From: an uncultured Clostridia bacterium
GTDB taxonomy: Bacteria > Bacillota > Clostridia > UBA1381
Direction of reading: 5' to 3'
DNA: 64,000 bases
Assembly (NCBI GenBank): GCA_934454145.1
Contig: CAKSFT010000008.1
Span: 124,001-188,000 of the forward strand
The position numbers were made by a program, and so were the translations under genes. A model generated the notes under the pieces. It ran no database searches. It was not told where the DNA came from and saw nothing but the letters and a program-made list of their open reading frames with translations. This document shows positions 42,774-51,409 of the stretch, piece by piece (within the stretch, counting starts at the first letter, position 1; each line of letters begins with the position of its first letter).

Positions 42774-44572
42774 CATTAAAAGAAAATTTGATTATAAGTA
42801 AAAGAGGATTTTTATATCTTTTCCAATTAGAAAAAACATACGCAATTATCTTAATTTTAACCTCTTTTCTCAAAGCAATTACTCCATACATATCAATATT
42901 TATGTCTGCAAAAATAATTAACGAATTAATATTAGGAAAAAGGAAGGAAGTTTTAATTGTATATATTTGCATCACTGTAGGGTTAACTTTTATTGCAATG
43001 ATGGCAAAAAGCATATTAGAAAAAATGGAAACTTATCATTTGGATTTTCTTTATAAGAATGAACAAAAAGCCTTTGCTGACAAAATAATGAGAATGGATT
43101 ATAATTTAGTAGAAGACGTTAACACAACTCATCTAAGGGAAAGAATAAGGATTGAAAGCCAAACAGGATATAATTTATATTATTTATATACATCTATTGC
43201 TAATATTATGTATTGTATTTTTTCGATTATATCTGCTTCATCATTGACAATATCACTATTCTCAAATTCTCGAATTTCATTATTATTGAAACTATCATTA
43301 GTAATTGCAATAAGCATACTTACAATTATAAATTATTTAACTGTCTATAAAAATCAAGTAATTGAATCTAAGTATTTCAAAGATGCAGTTGGATTCAATA
43401 CAATGGGGAATTATTTGAATGGACACTTGGATAATTATCAATCAGGTAAAGAAATAAGAATTTACAACATGGGGAAGATAGTTTCGAAAATTTATCAAAA
43501 ACACATAAATCGTGTTGATGAATTTATGTTTGATACCCACAAACAAATGATGTATTGGGGCATTATTAATAAATTATTTTCATACATACTTCAATTTATA
43601 GTTTATTCTGTGGTTATTTTGGGCGTAATAGAAGGTGGTATTGAAATTGGCTTAATTGTTCAATATGTTTCTTGTATAATTTTATTGGTTTCCGGATTTG
43701 AAAAGTTAATTGAAAATGTGCAGAAATTGTTTCAAAACAATCAATATTTGAAAAATTATTTTAGTTTTTTTGATATGCCATCAAAATTTGATTCAGGAGA
43801 ACTCAAAGTAGAAAAAGAAGAATACGAAATACAATTCAATAATGTGTCATTTAAATATCCGGGAACCGATGAGTTTGCATTAGAAAATGTTTCAGTTAAA
43901 GTACGACAAGGCGAAAAAATAGCTATAGTGGGAGAGAATGGCAGTGGTAAAACTACATTTGTAAAACTTTTATGCCGACTTTATGAACCTACAGAGGGCG
44001 AAATTCTTTTAAATGGAATTAATATTAAAAAATATGACTATTTAAGCTATTTATCAATTCTAAGTGTTGTGTTTCAAGATTTTTTCACTTTGTCGTTCAC
44101 AATAGGCCAAAATATTGCCTGTGAAACCAATTATGATAAAGAGAAAGTAATTAATTGTTTAGATAGTTTAGATATGTTACCCGAAATCGAAAACTTACCT
44201 AGTGGTATAGATACCTATTTATATAAAGATATTGATAATTGTGGTGTTGAAATTTCCGGTGGAGAAGCTCAAAAATTAGCAATTGCACGGGCTTTGTACA
44301 AAGACACTCCGTTTATTATTTTAGATGAACCTACAGCGGCACTTGATCCTATTTCTGAATATGAAATATTTAAAAAAATTAACAAGATATCTAAAGACAA
44401 AACGACAATCTATATTTCCCATCGGTTATCTTCTTGTTGCTTTTGCGATACAATCTTCGTGCTTCATAAAGGAAAGCTTATACAAGAAGGTGCACATAAT
44501 ACTCTGCTTAACGAAAGAAAAGGGAAATATTATGAATTATGGAATACTCAAGCCCAACTTTATCAAGAGTAA
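42770..44572 (+). CDS. ABC exporter half-transporter 2 (membrane plus ATPase domains)
   Basis: A 600-residue partner of the upstream gene with the same layout: hydrophobic helices in residues about 20-310, Walker A GENGSGKTT near 388, signature ISGGEAQK, Walker B FIILDEPTAALD, and ISHRLSS. ATG 42770 overlaps the upstream stop (ATGA). Exporters of this shape move peptides, lipids or drugs; the 36-codon gene 40 bases downstream makes a peptide substrate plausible. AT-rich like its partner. Confidence 0.9.
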   Translation: MTLKENLIISKRGFLYLFQLEKTYAIILILTSFLKAITPYISIFMSAKIINELILGKRKEVLIVYICITVGLTFIAMMAKSILEKMETYHLDFLYKNEQKAFADKIMRMDYNLVEDVNTTHLRERIRIESQTGYNLYYLYTSIANIMYCIFSIISASSLTISLFSNSRISLLLKLSLVIAISILTIINYLTVYKNQVIESKYFKDAVGFNTMGNYLNGHLDNYQSGKEIRIYNMGKIVSKIYQKHINRVDEFMFDTHKQMMYWGIINKLFSYILQFIVYSVVILGVIEGGIEIGLIVQYVSCIILLVSGFEKLIENVQKLFQNNQYLKNYFSFFDMPSKFDSGELKVEKEEYEIQFNNVSFKYPGTDEFALENVSVKVRQGEKIAIVGENGSGKTTFVKLLCRLYEPTEGEILLNGINIKKYDYLSYLSILSVVFQDFFTLSFTIGQNIACETNYDKEKVINCLDSLDMLPEIENLPSGIDTYLYKDIDNCGVEISGGEAQKLAIARALYKDTPFIILDEPTAALDPISEYEIFKKINKISKDKTTIYISHRLSSCCFCDTIFVLHKGKLIQEGAHNTLLNERKGKYYELWNTQAQLYQE

Positions 44573-44612
44573 AGTTTTGAATAATTAACTGAATAGATAT
44601 TAGGAGGTTATT

Positions 44613-44723
44613 ATGATTTTAGATTTTGGCAAACAGCAGTTCAAAACATGGGAATCTGATAACTTCTTGATGTCTGCAATTCTATCACAAGCAACATCAT
44701 ATTTCTCCCGTAGTGAAAACTAA
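44613..44723 (+). CDS. 36-residue peptide downstream of the ABC exporter genes
   Basis: ATG 44613 follows a full-strength SD site, TAGGAGGT (44601-44608), and the frame ends in TAA at 44721-44723. The peptide begins MILDFGKQQFKTW, has acidic and hydrophobic residues in the middle, and a Ser/Thr/aromatic-rich C-terminus (SQATSYFSRSEN). There is no Cys and no double-Gly leader site. A terminator follows at once, so it closes the ABC transcript. It could be an exported peptide or ribosomally made natural-product precursor, or a gene truncated at the island edge. No family is recognised. Confidence 0.6.
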   Translation: MILDFGKQQFKTWESDNFLMSAILSQATSYFSRSEN

Positions 44724-44735
44724 AACCGCTTTTTT

Positions 44736-44786
44736 AAGCTGATTACTTCTGCAATTATTTTTGATTGCAGAGTGCATCAGCTTTTT
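44736..44786 (+). terminator. Two-tier terminator at the end of the ABC-peptide operon
   Basis: An outer stem AAGCTGAT/ATCAGCTT (44736-44743, 44776-44783) encloses an inner stem CTGCAAT/ATTGCAG (44749-44755, 44764-44770), followed by TTT. Confidence 0.8.
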
Positions 44787-44804
44787 GCATATATGGATTT
44801 GTAA

Positions 44805-45560
44805 TTATTTTTGTATCAGGTCTTTTACGACTTCTCCGGCTATGATAAGCCCGGCGACGGAGGGGACAAATGCAGTGCTGCCGGGAACCTGGCGGCGTGC
44901 GGTGCATTTTCTTGCAGTGCCCGGGGGGCATATGCAGTTTGACTTGCAGCTTGTGCCGGCGTCGTCAATCGGGGTCAGCGGCTTTTCTTTTGAGTACACA
45001 ACCTTAAGTTTTGGTATACCGCGCTTTTTCAGTTCATAACGCATGACGCGCGCAAGGGGACATACAGAAGTTTTGTATATGTCTGCAACCTCAAAAGCAG
45101 AGGCGTCAAGCTTGTTCCCGGCACCCATAGAGCTTATTATCGGTGCGCCGGCACCATATGCATTTACAACAAGTTCAATTTTTCCGGTCACGGTGTCTAT
45201 GGCGTCCACAATGTAGTCGTAGTTTTTGAAATCAAATTCCGATGATGTCTGCGGAGAATAAAAAGTTTTGAAGGTGTTCACCTTTGTGTCCGGGTTTATC
45301 TCGGCGATTCTTTGCGCCGCGACGTCAACCTTGTATTTGCCGACAGTGGAGCGCGTGGCAAAAATCTGACGGTTGATGTTTGTCAGACATACTTTGTCAT
45401 CGTCTATCAGGTCTATTTCTCCGATGCCGCTGCGGACAAGCGCCTCAACCGTATATCCGCCGACACCGCCGATGCCGAAAACGGCAATGCGCGAGGCGGC
45501 AAGTTTTTCCATGGATTCCCTGCCCAGCAAAAGTTCTGTTCTTGAAAATTGATTTAACAT
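44805..45560 (-). CDS. tcdA: tRNA threonylcarbamoyladenosine dehydratase
   Basis: A 251-residue E1-like protein that cyclises t6A to ct6A at position 37 of ANN-decoding tRNAs. FSRTELLLGRESMEKL, the nucleotide loop VFGIGGVGGYTVEALVRSG, DLIDDDKVCLTNINRQ and SMGAGNKLD match TcdA. A Cys-rich stretch (CKSNCICPPG) lies near residue 210. ATG 45560 follows GGAGG. It is monocistronic and convergent with the ABC island. Confidence 0.9.
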   Translation of the reverse strand: MLNQFSRTELLLGRESMEKLAASRIAVFGIGGVGGYTVEALVRSGIGEIDLIDDDKVCLTNINRQIFATRSTVGKYKVDVAAQRIAEINPDTKVNTFKTFYSPQTSSEFDFKNYDYIVDAIDTVTGKIELVVNAYGAGAPIISSMGAGNKLDASAFEVADIYKTSVCPLARVMRYELKKRGIPKLKVVYSKEKPLTPIDDAGTSCKSNCICPPGTARKCTARRQVPGSTAFVPSVAGLIIAGEVVKDLIQK

Positions 45561-45613
45561 ATATTATTCCTCCGCCAATATACCGGCATTTAATGCCTAC
45601 CGAATCAATAAGT

Positions 45614-45642
45614 ATTTTACCACACAAAGCCTTATATGTCAA
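45614..45642 (-). promoter_or_regulatory. Promoter of tcdA
   Basis: On the minus strand TTGACA (45642-45637), 17 bases, TAAAAT (45619-45614). Confidence 0.75.
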
Positions 45643-45770
45643 TGTGAAGTGCCGTGTTATTTTTTTGAAAGCTAAATATTTTGATAATTATGATAAAAAC
45701 GGCAAATAATAAAAACATATAAAAGATTAAGATTTTTGTAAAACAAAAGATTGACAGGGAGGTTTTTTAT

Positions 45771-47810
45771 GTGAAAGACAAAATTTTCGGCGTGTTGCAA
45801 AGGGTCGGGAGGTCATTTATGCTTCCGATTGCAATACTGCCTGTGGCAGGACTCCTGTTGGGGATAGGCAGCTCGTTTACAAACCAGACGATGCTTGAAA
45901 CATACAATCTTTCGTGGCTTATCCACCCGGGCGGCTTGCTTTATACATTGCTTGATGTGATGAGCAAGGCAGGGAGCGCGGTTTTTGACAACCTTGCACT
46001 CTTGTTTGCCATGGGGGTTGCCATCGGCATGGCAAAAAAAGAAAAAGAGGTTGCCGCGCTTTCGGGCGTGGTTGCATTTTTGGTTATGCATGTCACGATA
46101 AGTGCACTTATAAACGCAAGGGGCGGTGTGGAAGCAATGCTGGAAAATTCCACAGCGACAGTGCTTGGGATTACGACTTTGCAGATGGGTGTTTTCGGCG
46201 GTATAATAGTCGGGCTTGGCGTTGCGGCACTGCACAACAGGTTCTACAAGGTGCAGTTTCCGCCGATATTTGCATTTTTCGGAGGAACAAGATTTGTACC
46301 CATTATATCTGCGCTGGTATATCTTTTTGTGGGGATTCTGATGTTTTTCATATGGCCTGTTGTGCAGAAGGGGATATCCATGCTCGGCAATCTTGTGCTT
46401 GCGTCGGGATATTTGGGCACATGGCTTTATGGAATTATAGAAAGGGCGCTGATTCCTTTTGGACTGCACCATGTGTTCTATATTCCGTTCTGGCAGACCT
46501 CTGTCGGCGGCAGTGCAGTGATAGACGGCGTCACTGTCCAGGGGGCGCAGAATATATATTTCGCGGAACTTGCGTCAAAATCAACCCAAATGTTCAGCGT
46601 GTCGGCGACAAGGTTTATGGCAGGGAAGTTCCCGTTTATGATTTTCGGACTCCCGGGCGCCGCGCTTGCCATGTACAAATGCGCAAGGCCGCAAAAGAAA
46701 AAGGTGGCAGGAAGCTTGCTGCTGTCTGCGGCTTTGACATCAATACTGACAGGCATAACAGAACCGCTTGAATTTACCTTTATTTTTGTCGCACCGCTTA
46801 TGTATGTGGTGCATTGTATACTTGCCGGGCTTTCCTTTATGCTTATGCATATCTTCGGGGTGGGTGTCGGCATGACATTTTCGGGCGGACTTATAGACCT
46901 GATTTTGTTTGGTGTGCTTCAGGGCAATGCAAAAACAAACTGGATATATATAGTGTTTGTCGGCATTGCGTATTTCTTTATATATTGGGGAATTTTCACT
47001 TTTATGATAAAGAAATTCAATTATATCACTCCCGGACGCGAGGAAGATGATGTGCAGACAAAGCTCTTTACAAGGGCGGACGTTGACGCACGGAAAAAGG
47101 GGAATGAGCAGTCGGAAATGATTGTGAAAGGGCTTGGCGGAAAGCAAAACATCACAGATGTGGACTGTTGTGCCACAAGGCTCAGAATAACCGTCAAAGA
47201 AAGTGCAAAGGTGTCACAGGATATGCTGAAGGCAAGCGGTGCCTCGGGCGTTATTGTAAAGGGGAACGGTGTACAGGTGATTTATGGCCCGACGGTCACT
47301 GTTGTCAAGTCAAATTTGGAGGAATATCTGGATATCCATGCAGAGGAAAAAATGAGAAGTTTTATGCTTTCTTCCCCCATAAACGGCGAAATAGTCAAGC
47401 TTTCGGATATTGACGACGGTGTTTTCAGCGAAGGAATACTGGGAAACGGCGCGGCGTTTGAGCCGGAAGAAGGCATTATTTATGCACCGTGTGATGCGGT
47501 TATTTCAAATGTAGTGGATTCGCGCCACGCAATAGGCTTGCAGACGGAGGAAGGGTTTGATATTTTGATTCATGTCGGGATTGACACTGTAAACCTGAAA
47601 GGAAAATATTTTGAATATGTGCATGAAGAGGGCAAAAAGGTGAAAAAAGGCGATGCTCTTATAAAATTTGACATTGGACAGATAAGAAAAGCAGGGTATC
47701 GTGTCATCACACCGATGGTTATTTCAAACAGTGACTCATACAGCGGGATAAATATTCTCAAAGAGGGGAAAGTAAAAAAGGACGAAGATGTATTGGAAAT
47801 TTTATACTGA
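45771..47810 (+). CDS. ptsG: PTS sugar permease, fused EIIC-EIIB-EIIA (glucose/N-acetylglucosamine type)
   Basis: A 679-residue permease. The membrane EIIC domain (residues about 1-425) has GITEPLEFTFIFVAPLMY, typical of the glucose/GlcNAc group. The EIIB domain carries the phospho-Cys in DVDCCATRLRIT near residue 465. The EIIA domain ends the protein, with phospho-His in DILIHVGIDTV near 605. Substrate could be glucose or N-acetylglucosamine. GTG 45771 follows GGGAGG. No antiterminator hairpin was seen in the 210-base leader region. HPr is encoded next. Confidence 0.9.
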   Translation: MKDKIFGVLQRVGRSFMLPIAILPVAGLLLGIGSSFTNQTMLETYNLSWLIHPGGLLYTLLDVMSKAGSAVFDNLALLFAMGVAIGMAKKEKEVAALSGVVAFLVMHVTISALINARGGVEAMLENSTATVLGITTLQMGVFGGIIVGLGVAALHNRFYKVQFPPIFAFFGGTRFVPIISALVYLFVGILMFFIWPVVQKGISMLGNLVLASGYLGTWLYGIIERALIPFGLHHVFYIPFWQTSVGGSAVIDGVTVQGAQNIYFAELASKSTQMFSVSATRFMAGKFPFMIFGLPGAALAMYKCARPQKKKVAGSLLLSAALTSILTGITEPLEFTFIFVAPLMYVVHCILAGLSFMLMHIFGVGVGMTFSGGLIDLILFGVLQGNAKTNWIYIVFVGIAYFFIYWGIFTFMIKKFNYITPGREEDDVQTKLFTRADVDARKKGNEQSEMIVKGLGGKQNITDVDCCATRLRITVKESAKVSQDMLKASGASGVIVKGNGVQVIYGPTVTVVKSNLEEYLDIHAEEKMRSFMLSSPINGEIVKLSDIDDGVFSEGILGNGAAFEPEEGIIYAPCDAVISNVVDSRHAIGLQTEEGFDILIHVGIDTVNLKGKYFEYVHEEGKKVKKGDALIKFDIGQIRKAGYRVITPMVISNSDSYSGINILKEGKVKKDEDVLEILY

Positions 47811-47825
47811 GAAGGGGAGAAAAAT

Positions 47826-48089
47826 GTGCAGAAATTTGATTATACAGTAAAAGATGAAATCGGGATACACGCGCGCCCGGCAGGACTTTTGGTGAAGACG
47901 GCGGCAAAATTTGCGTCTGAAATCACGCTTACAAACAACAAAAACGAGAAATCCGCTGATGCAAAAAAACTTTTTTCCGTGATGGGGCTTGGGGTCAAAT
48001 CCGGTGACGCAGTGACAGTTTGTGCAGAAGGGGAAGACGAAAACGAAGCGGTAAAAGGCATGAAAGAATTTTTTGAAACAAATTTATAA
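47826..48089 (+). CDS. ptsH: HPr family phosphocarrier protein lacking Ser46
   Basis: An 87-residue HPr. GIHARPAG holds the active His near position 15. In the Ser46 region the usual KSIMGVMSLG reads KKLFSVMGLG, so Lys stands where HPr kinase phosphorylates Ser in classical Firmicute HPr. Catabolite repression through Ser46-P and CcpA is therefore unlikely with this copy. GTG 47826 follows GAAGGGGAG, 15 bases after the PTS permease, so both are cotranscribed. Confidence 0.92.
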   Translation: MQKFDYTVKDEIGIHARPAGLLVKTAAKFASEITLTNNKNEKSADAKKLFSVMGLGVKSGDAVTVCAEGEDENEAVKGMKEFFETNL

Positions 48090-48112
48090 AAACAGATATT
48101 TGGCTGATGCGG

Positions 48113-48162
48113 CACGCACCGAAAAATTTTACGCATTTTTCGGTGCGTGTTAGTGTTTTTTA
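48113..48162 (+). terminator. Terminator after ptsH
   Basis: CACGCACCGAAAAAT (48113-48127) and ATTTTTCGGTGCGTG (48135-48149) form a 15-bp perfect stem, followed by TTAGTGTTTTTT. Confidence 0.9.
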
Positions 48163-48182
48163 TGCCTTTTTTCTCAAATGTG

Positions 48183-48211
48183 TTGACTTTGCAGTCCTTG
48201 TATGATATAAC
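48183..48211 (+). promoter_or_regulatory. Promoter of the MATE transporter gene
   Basis: TTGACT (48183-48188), 17 bases, TATAAC (48206-48211), about 37 bases before the start codon. Confidence 0.75.
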
Positions 48212-48248
48212 ATAACATAGTGTTTGGGGCTAAAAGGGGTGCTTGACT

Positions 48249-49613
48249 ATGAAAAAAGAAATTGACATGATTAACAAAAGCCTGTTTCCGCAAATGATGC
48301 GCTTTGCAATGCCGATTGTTATGAGCAGTGTGCTTCAGACTTTGTATAATGCCGCGGATTCGCTGATTGTCGGGAGATACGGCAGTTCCAATGCATTGGC
48401 GGCTGTGGGGACTGTCGGGCCGATTGTGAATGTGATACTTAATTTGTTTATGGGGCTGGCAGTCGGGACGAATGTCATAGCGGCAAGGTATTTCGGCGCG
48501 GCGAATCATGAAATGGTCAAAAGAACATCGGACACGGCGCTTGTCACTGCACTTTTAAGCGGTATTCTTGCCGGATTGCTGGGCATTTTTATCGCCGCGC
48601 CGGTTGCGGAAGTTGTCAGGATTGACCCTGAGATAATAGATATGTCGGTTTTGTATATGCAGATATATTTTCTGGGCTTGCCGTTTACTGCGATATACAA
48701 TTTTGCGGCGTCGACAATGCGCGGAATAGGAAACACAAAAGGTCCGATGGTTTGTCTTGTGGTATCCGGCATGGTTAATGTCGTATTTAATGTTATTTTT
48801 GTCAAATACTGCGGCATGCAGGTGGAGGGCGTGGCAATCGCTACTGTTATCTCACAGGTTGTTTCCGCCGTTATGATTATATGCATGCTGAAAAAGAGCA
48901 GAGTGGGATTTTCGCTAAAAGAAATGAAACCCGACAAAAATATATTTAAGTATACATTGAAAATCGGAATACCGGCAGGGATTCAGGGCATGATTTTCAA
49001 TATATCCAACACCATAACGATATCTGCCGTAAACTCTTTTGGGGCGGCGGCAGCGGCGGCAAACACCGTCGCCGGTCAGATTGAAGGCATAATTTATGTG
49101 GCGATAAATTCAATCACCCAGACCGTGACAACCTTTGTCAGCCAGAACATAGGCGCACAGAAACCCGAGAGGCTGAACAAAATCCTTGTGAGGGGATTGG
49201 CAATCAGCATTGTCGGCGGGATTTTGATGTCGGCGGGATTTTATGTTTTTAGGGATTTCTTCAACGAGCTTTTTGCACCGGGAGATGCCGATGTTGCAAA
49301 ATATTCGCTTATTAAGTTTGATTATGTTATAATCCCGTATTTTTTGGTGGCATTCATGGAGATACCGGCAGGGATGCTTCGCGGAATGAATGAAACATTT
49401 ATTGCCATGCTTATGAGTTTGCTTGGTGTATGCGGATTCAGGGTTGTATGGCAGCTGCTTATCTTCCCGATGCACCGCACGCTGGGATTTTTGTATATAT
49501 CATATCCCATATCGTGGCTTGGGACGGGATTGGTGTATTTTGCCGCATATATAATATTGAAAAAAAAGCTGGACAAAAATATCACTTCGGGGACGGCGTC
49601 GCTTTCAATGTGA
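48249..49613 (+). CDS. MATE family efflux transporter
   Basis: A 454-residue membrane protein with about 12 hydrophobic helices in two MatE repeats. The N-terminus (MKKEIDMINKSLFPQMMRFAMPIVMSSVLQ) and NAADSLIVGRYG are typical of the NorM/MATE family, which exports cationic compounds by sodium or proton exchange. ATG 48249 after AAGGGG is preferred over TTG 48243. Substrate unknown. Own promoter and terminator show a single-gene unit. Confidence 0.92.
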   Translation: MKKEIDMINKSLFPQMMRFAMPIVMSSVLQTLYNAADSLIVGRYGSSNALAAVGTVGPIVNVILNLFMGLAVGTNVIAARYFGAANHEMVKRTSDTALVTALLSGILAGLLGIFIAAPVAEVVRIDPEIIDMSVLYMQIYFLGLPFTAIYNFAASTMRGIGNTKGPMVCLVVSGMVNVVFNVIFVKYCGMQVEGVAIATVISQVVSAVMIICMLKKSRVGFSLKEMKPDKNIFKYTLKIGIPAGIQGMIFNISNTITISAVNSFGAAAAAANTVAGQIEGIIYVAINSITQTVTTFVSQNIGAQKPERLNKILVRGLAISIVGGILMSAGFYVFRDFFNELFAPGDADVAKYSLIKFDYVIIPYFLVAFMEIPAGMLRGMNETFIAMLMSLLGVCGFRVVWQLLIFPMHRTLGFLYISYPISWLGTGLVYFAAYIILKKKLDKNITSGTASLSM

Positions 49614-49623
49614 TGCCGTAACC

Positions 49624-49668
49624 AAAAGGAGCTGAAAAAGCACATTTTTTACAGCTCCTTTTTTTATG
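49624..49668 (+). terminator. Terminator after the MATE gene
   Basis: AAAAGGAGCTG (49624-49634) pairs with CAGCTCCTTTT (49652-49662), followed by TTT. Confidence 0.87.
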
Positions 49669-49725
49669 CCTTTATTTACCGTTTTGTTACAAATATAAAA
49701 AATACTTTTCTTTTTTTTGTTGGTG

Positions 49726-49734
49726 TGATATAAT
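49726..49734 (+). promoter_or_regulatory. Extended -10 promoter of the aroB block
   Basis: TGATATAAT (49726-49734) gives a TG-N-TATAAT extended -10. The -35 region is only a pyrimidine run, so it is uncertain. Confidence 0.45.
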
Positions 49735-49826
49735 AATTTCTGTGGCAGGGTTTTAAACGCATAACCGGCATTTTTGCCTTGTATTTTCATAGGTACATAA
49801 ATGTTTTTGATAAGGAATGATTATTT

Positions 49827-50909
49827 TTGGAAAAACTTTGCGTTGATTTGGCGGAAAATTCATATGATATTCTTTTCTCGGACAGTTTTTCGGCATTGCC
49901 GCAGGCTTTGGAGAATGTGACAAGATCCCAAAAAGGGCTGATTGTCACCGACTCAAATGTCGACAAGCTTTATGCCGGCGCGGTTGAAAAACTTTTGAGT
50001 GAAAACGGTTTTTCTGCCGGGCGGTTTGTTTTCCCGGCAGGGGAAGAAAACAAAAATATGAACACAATACTCGACATATGCAAGGCTTGTCTGGAACAAG
50101 GGCTTGACAGGAACAGCTTTGTCGCGGCGCTCGGCGGCGGTGTCGCCGGGGACATGGCAGGGTTTGCCGCCGCGATTTATATGAGAGGGATTGATTTTGT
50201 GCAGATTCCGACAACACTTCTCAGCCAATCCGACAGCAGTGTCGGCGGCAAAACAGGTGTTGATTTTATGGACGGGAAAAATATCCTCGGCGCGTTTCAT
50301 CAGCCAAAGCTGGTGTATATAAATGTGGACGTGCTGAAAACATTGCCGGAACGTGAATTTGTGTCGGGCATGGGAGAGGTCATAAAGCACGGCATAATTG
50401 CCGACAAGGCGTTTTTGGATTATATTGCCGAAAATTCGGATTCTGTGAAAAAGCTGGACACAAAAACTCTTCTGAAAATGTGCAAAAAAAACTGTGCGAT
50501 AAAGGCGGCGGTTGTTTCCCGGGACGAAAAGGAGCAAGGACTGCGTGCGATTTTGAATTTCGGGCACACCGTGGGGCATGCTGTGGAAACGTATTATAAA
50601 TTTAAGCTTTCGCACGGTGAGTGTGTCGGGATTGGAATGTATGCGGCGGCGGTGATTGCCAAAAACCGCATGATGATATCGGAAACGGAGCTGCATACGC
50701 TGACAGAAGTTTTGGAAAAATACGGTTTTGAGCTGCATGTAAAGCTTAAAAATCCAAAAAAAATTATTGAAATAATGCACATGGACAAGAAAGCGCATGA
50801 CGGAATTTTGAAATTTATTTTGCCATGCGGATTAGGGAAAGTGACGGCGGCGGAAAATGTCACCGAGGGAGAAATTTTAACGGCATTGAAAGCGATTGAC
50901 AAGGGCTGA
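49827..50909 (+). CDS. aroB: 3-dehydroquinate synthase
   Basis: A 360-residue NAD- and metal-dependent enzyme of the shikimate pathway. AALGGGVAGDMAGFAAAIYMRG, QIPTTLLSQSDSSVGGKTGV and the metal-binding FGHTVGHAVE with the later HGECVGIGM are present. The start is TTG 49827 after AAGGAATG. aroQ lies elsewhere (23.5 kb), so the pathway is scattered. Confidence 0.95.
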   Translation: MEKLCVDLAENSYDILFSDSFSALPQALENVTRSQKGLIVTDSNVDKLYAGAVEKLLSENGFSAGRFVFPAGEENKNMNTILDICKACLEQGLDRNSFVAALGGGVAGDMAGFAAAIYMRGIDFVQIPTTLLSQSDSSVGGKTGVDFMDGKNILGAFHQPKLVYINVDVLKTLPEREFVSGMGEVIKHGIIADKAFLDYIAENSDSVKKLDTKTLLKMCKKNCAIKAAVVSRDEKEQGLRAILNFGHTVGHAVETYYKFKLSHGECVGIGMYAAAVIAKNRMMISETELHTLTEVLEKYGFELHVKLKNPKKIIEIMHMDKKAHDGILKFILPCGLGKVTAAENVTEGEILTALKAIDKG

Positions 50910-50947
50910 ATCGCAGAATGTGCTGTTTTTAAAAGTCAGAAAGGAAT

Positions 50948-51406
50948 ATGCAGATGCTTTTGTGGTCATTGCTTGCGGGGATAATTATAATATTGGATCA
51001 GCTGACAAAATACCTTGTTGTGGAAAATATAGGAAAAACACAGGTTGTCACGTTGATTCCGAAGGTTTTGGATTTGGTTTATGTAAAAAATACCGGCGCG
51101 GCATTCAATATTTTGTCGGGCAGAATTGGCTTTTTGAGTATAATATCGCTGTTGTTTGTCATCGGCGTTATATGGTATATGATTGTAAAAAAACCGCAGA
51201 ACAGGCTGTTTTGTATTGCGCTTATGCTTCTGTTTTCGGGCGCGGTCGGCAATATGGCAGACAGGATTTTCAGGGGCTTTGTGGTTGATTTTATAAAGAC
51301 GGTTTTTATTGAGTTCCCTGTCTTTAACATTGCTGACATCGCAATCACCTGCGGGGCAATATTGCTTATAATATACTTGCTTTTTTTTGAGGGGAGAAAA
51401 GAATAA
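50948..51406 (+). CDS. lspA: Lipoprotein signal peptidase (signal peptidase II)
   Basis: A 152-residue membrane aspartyl protease that removes signal peptides from diacylated prolipoproteins. Four hydrophobic helices are visible. The catalytic aspartates lie in GNMADRIFRGFVVDFI and FNIADIAI. The motif YVKNTGAAFNIL is also conserved. ATG 50948 follows AAAGGAA; it is followed directly by the pseudouridine synthase gene, the usual order. Confidence 0.95.
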   Translation: MQMLLWSLLAGIIIILDQLTKYLVVENIGKTQVVTLIPKVLDLVYVKNTGAAFNILSGRIGFLSIISLLFVIGVIWYMIVKKPQNRLFCIALMLLFSGAVGNMADRIFRGFVVDFIKTVFIEFPVFNIADIAITCGAILLIIYLLFFEGRKE

Positions 51407-51409
51407 AAC

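Larger units (their letters stand above)
40865..44790 (+). other. AT-rich island carrying an ABC exporter pair and a small peptide gene
   Basis: From about 40865 to 44790 the sequence is much richer in A and T than both flanks, with codons such as AAA, AAT, TTA and ATA dominating; flanking genes prefer G/C-ending codons. Both edges lie in intergenic or broken sequence, between the DMT transporter and tcdA. No integrase, transposase or clear flanking direct repeat was found. Recent acquisition is the simplest reading. Confidence 0.75.

Noticed and set aside
40852..44770. GATTGCA near both ends of the AT-rich island as attachment-site repeats
   Set aside because: Only seven to eight bases match, and the right copy is part of a terminator stem.
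45561..45770. Antiterminator or riboswitch in the PTS leader
   Set aside because: No ribonucleic antiterminator-like stem or terminator was visible in this AT-rich gap.
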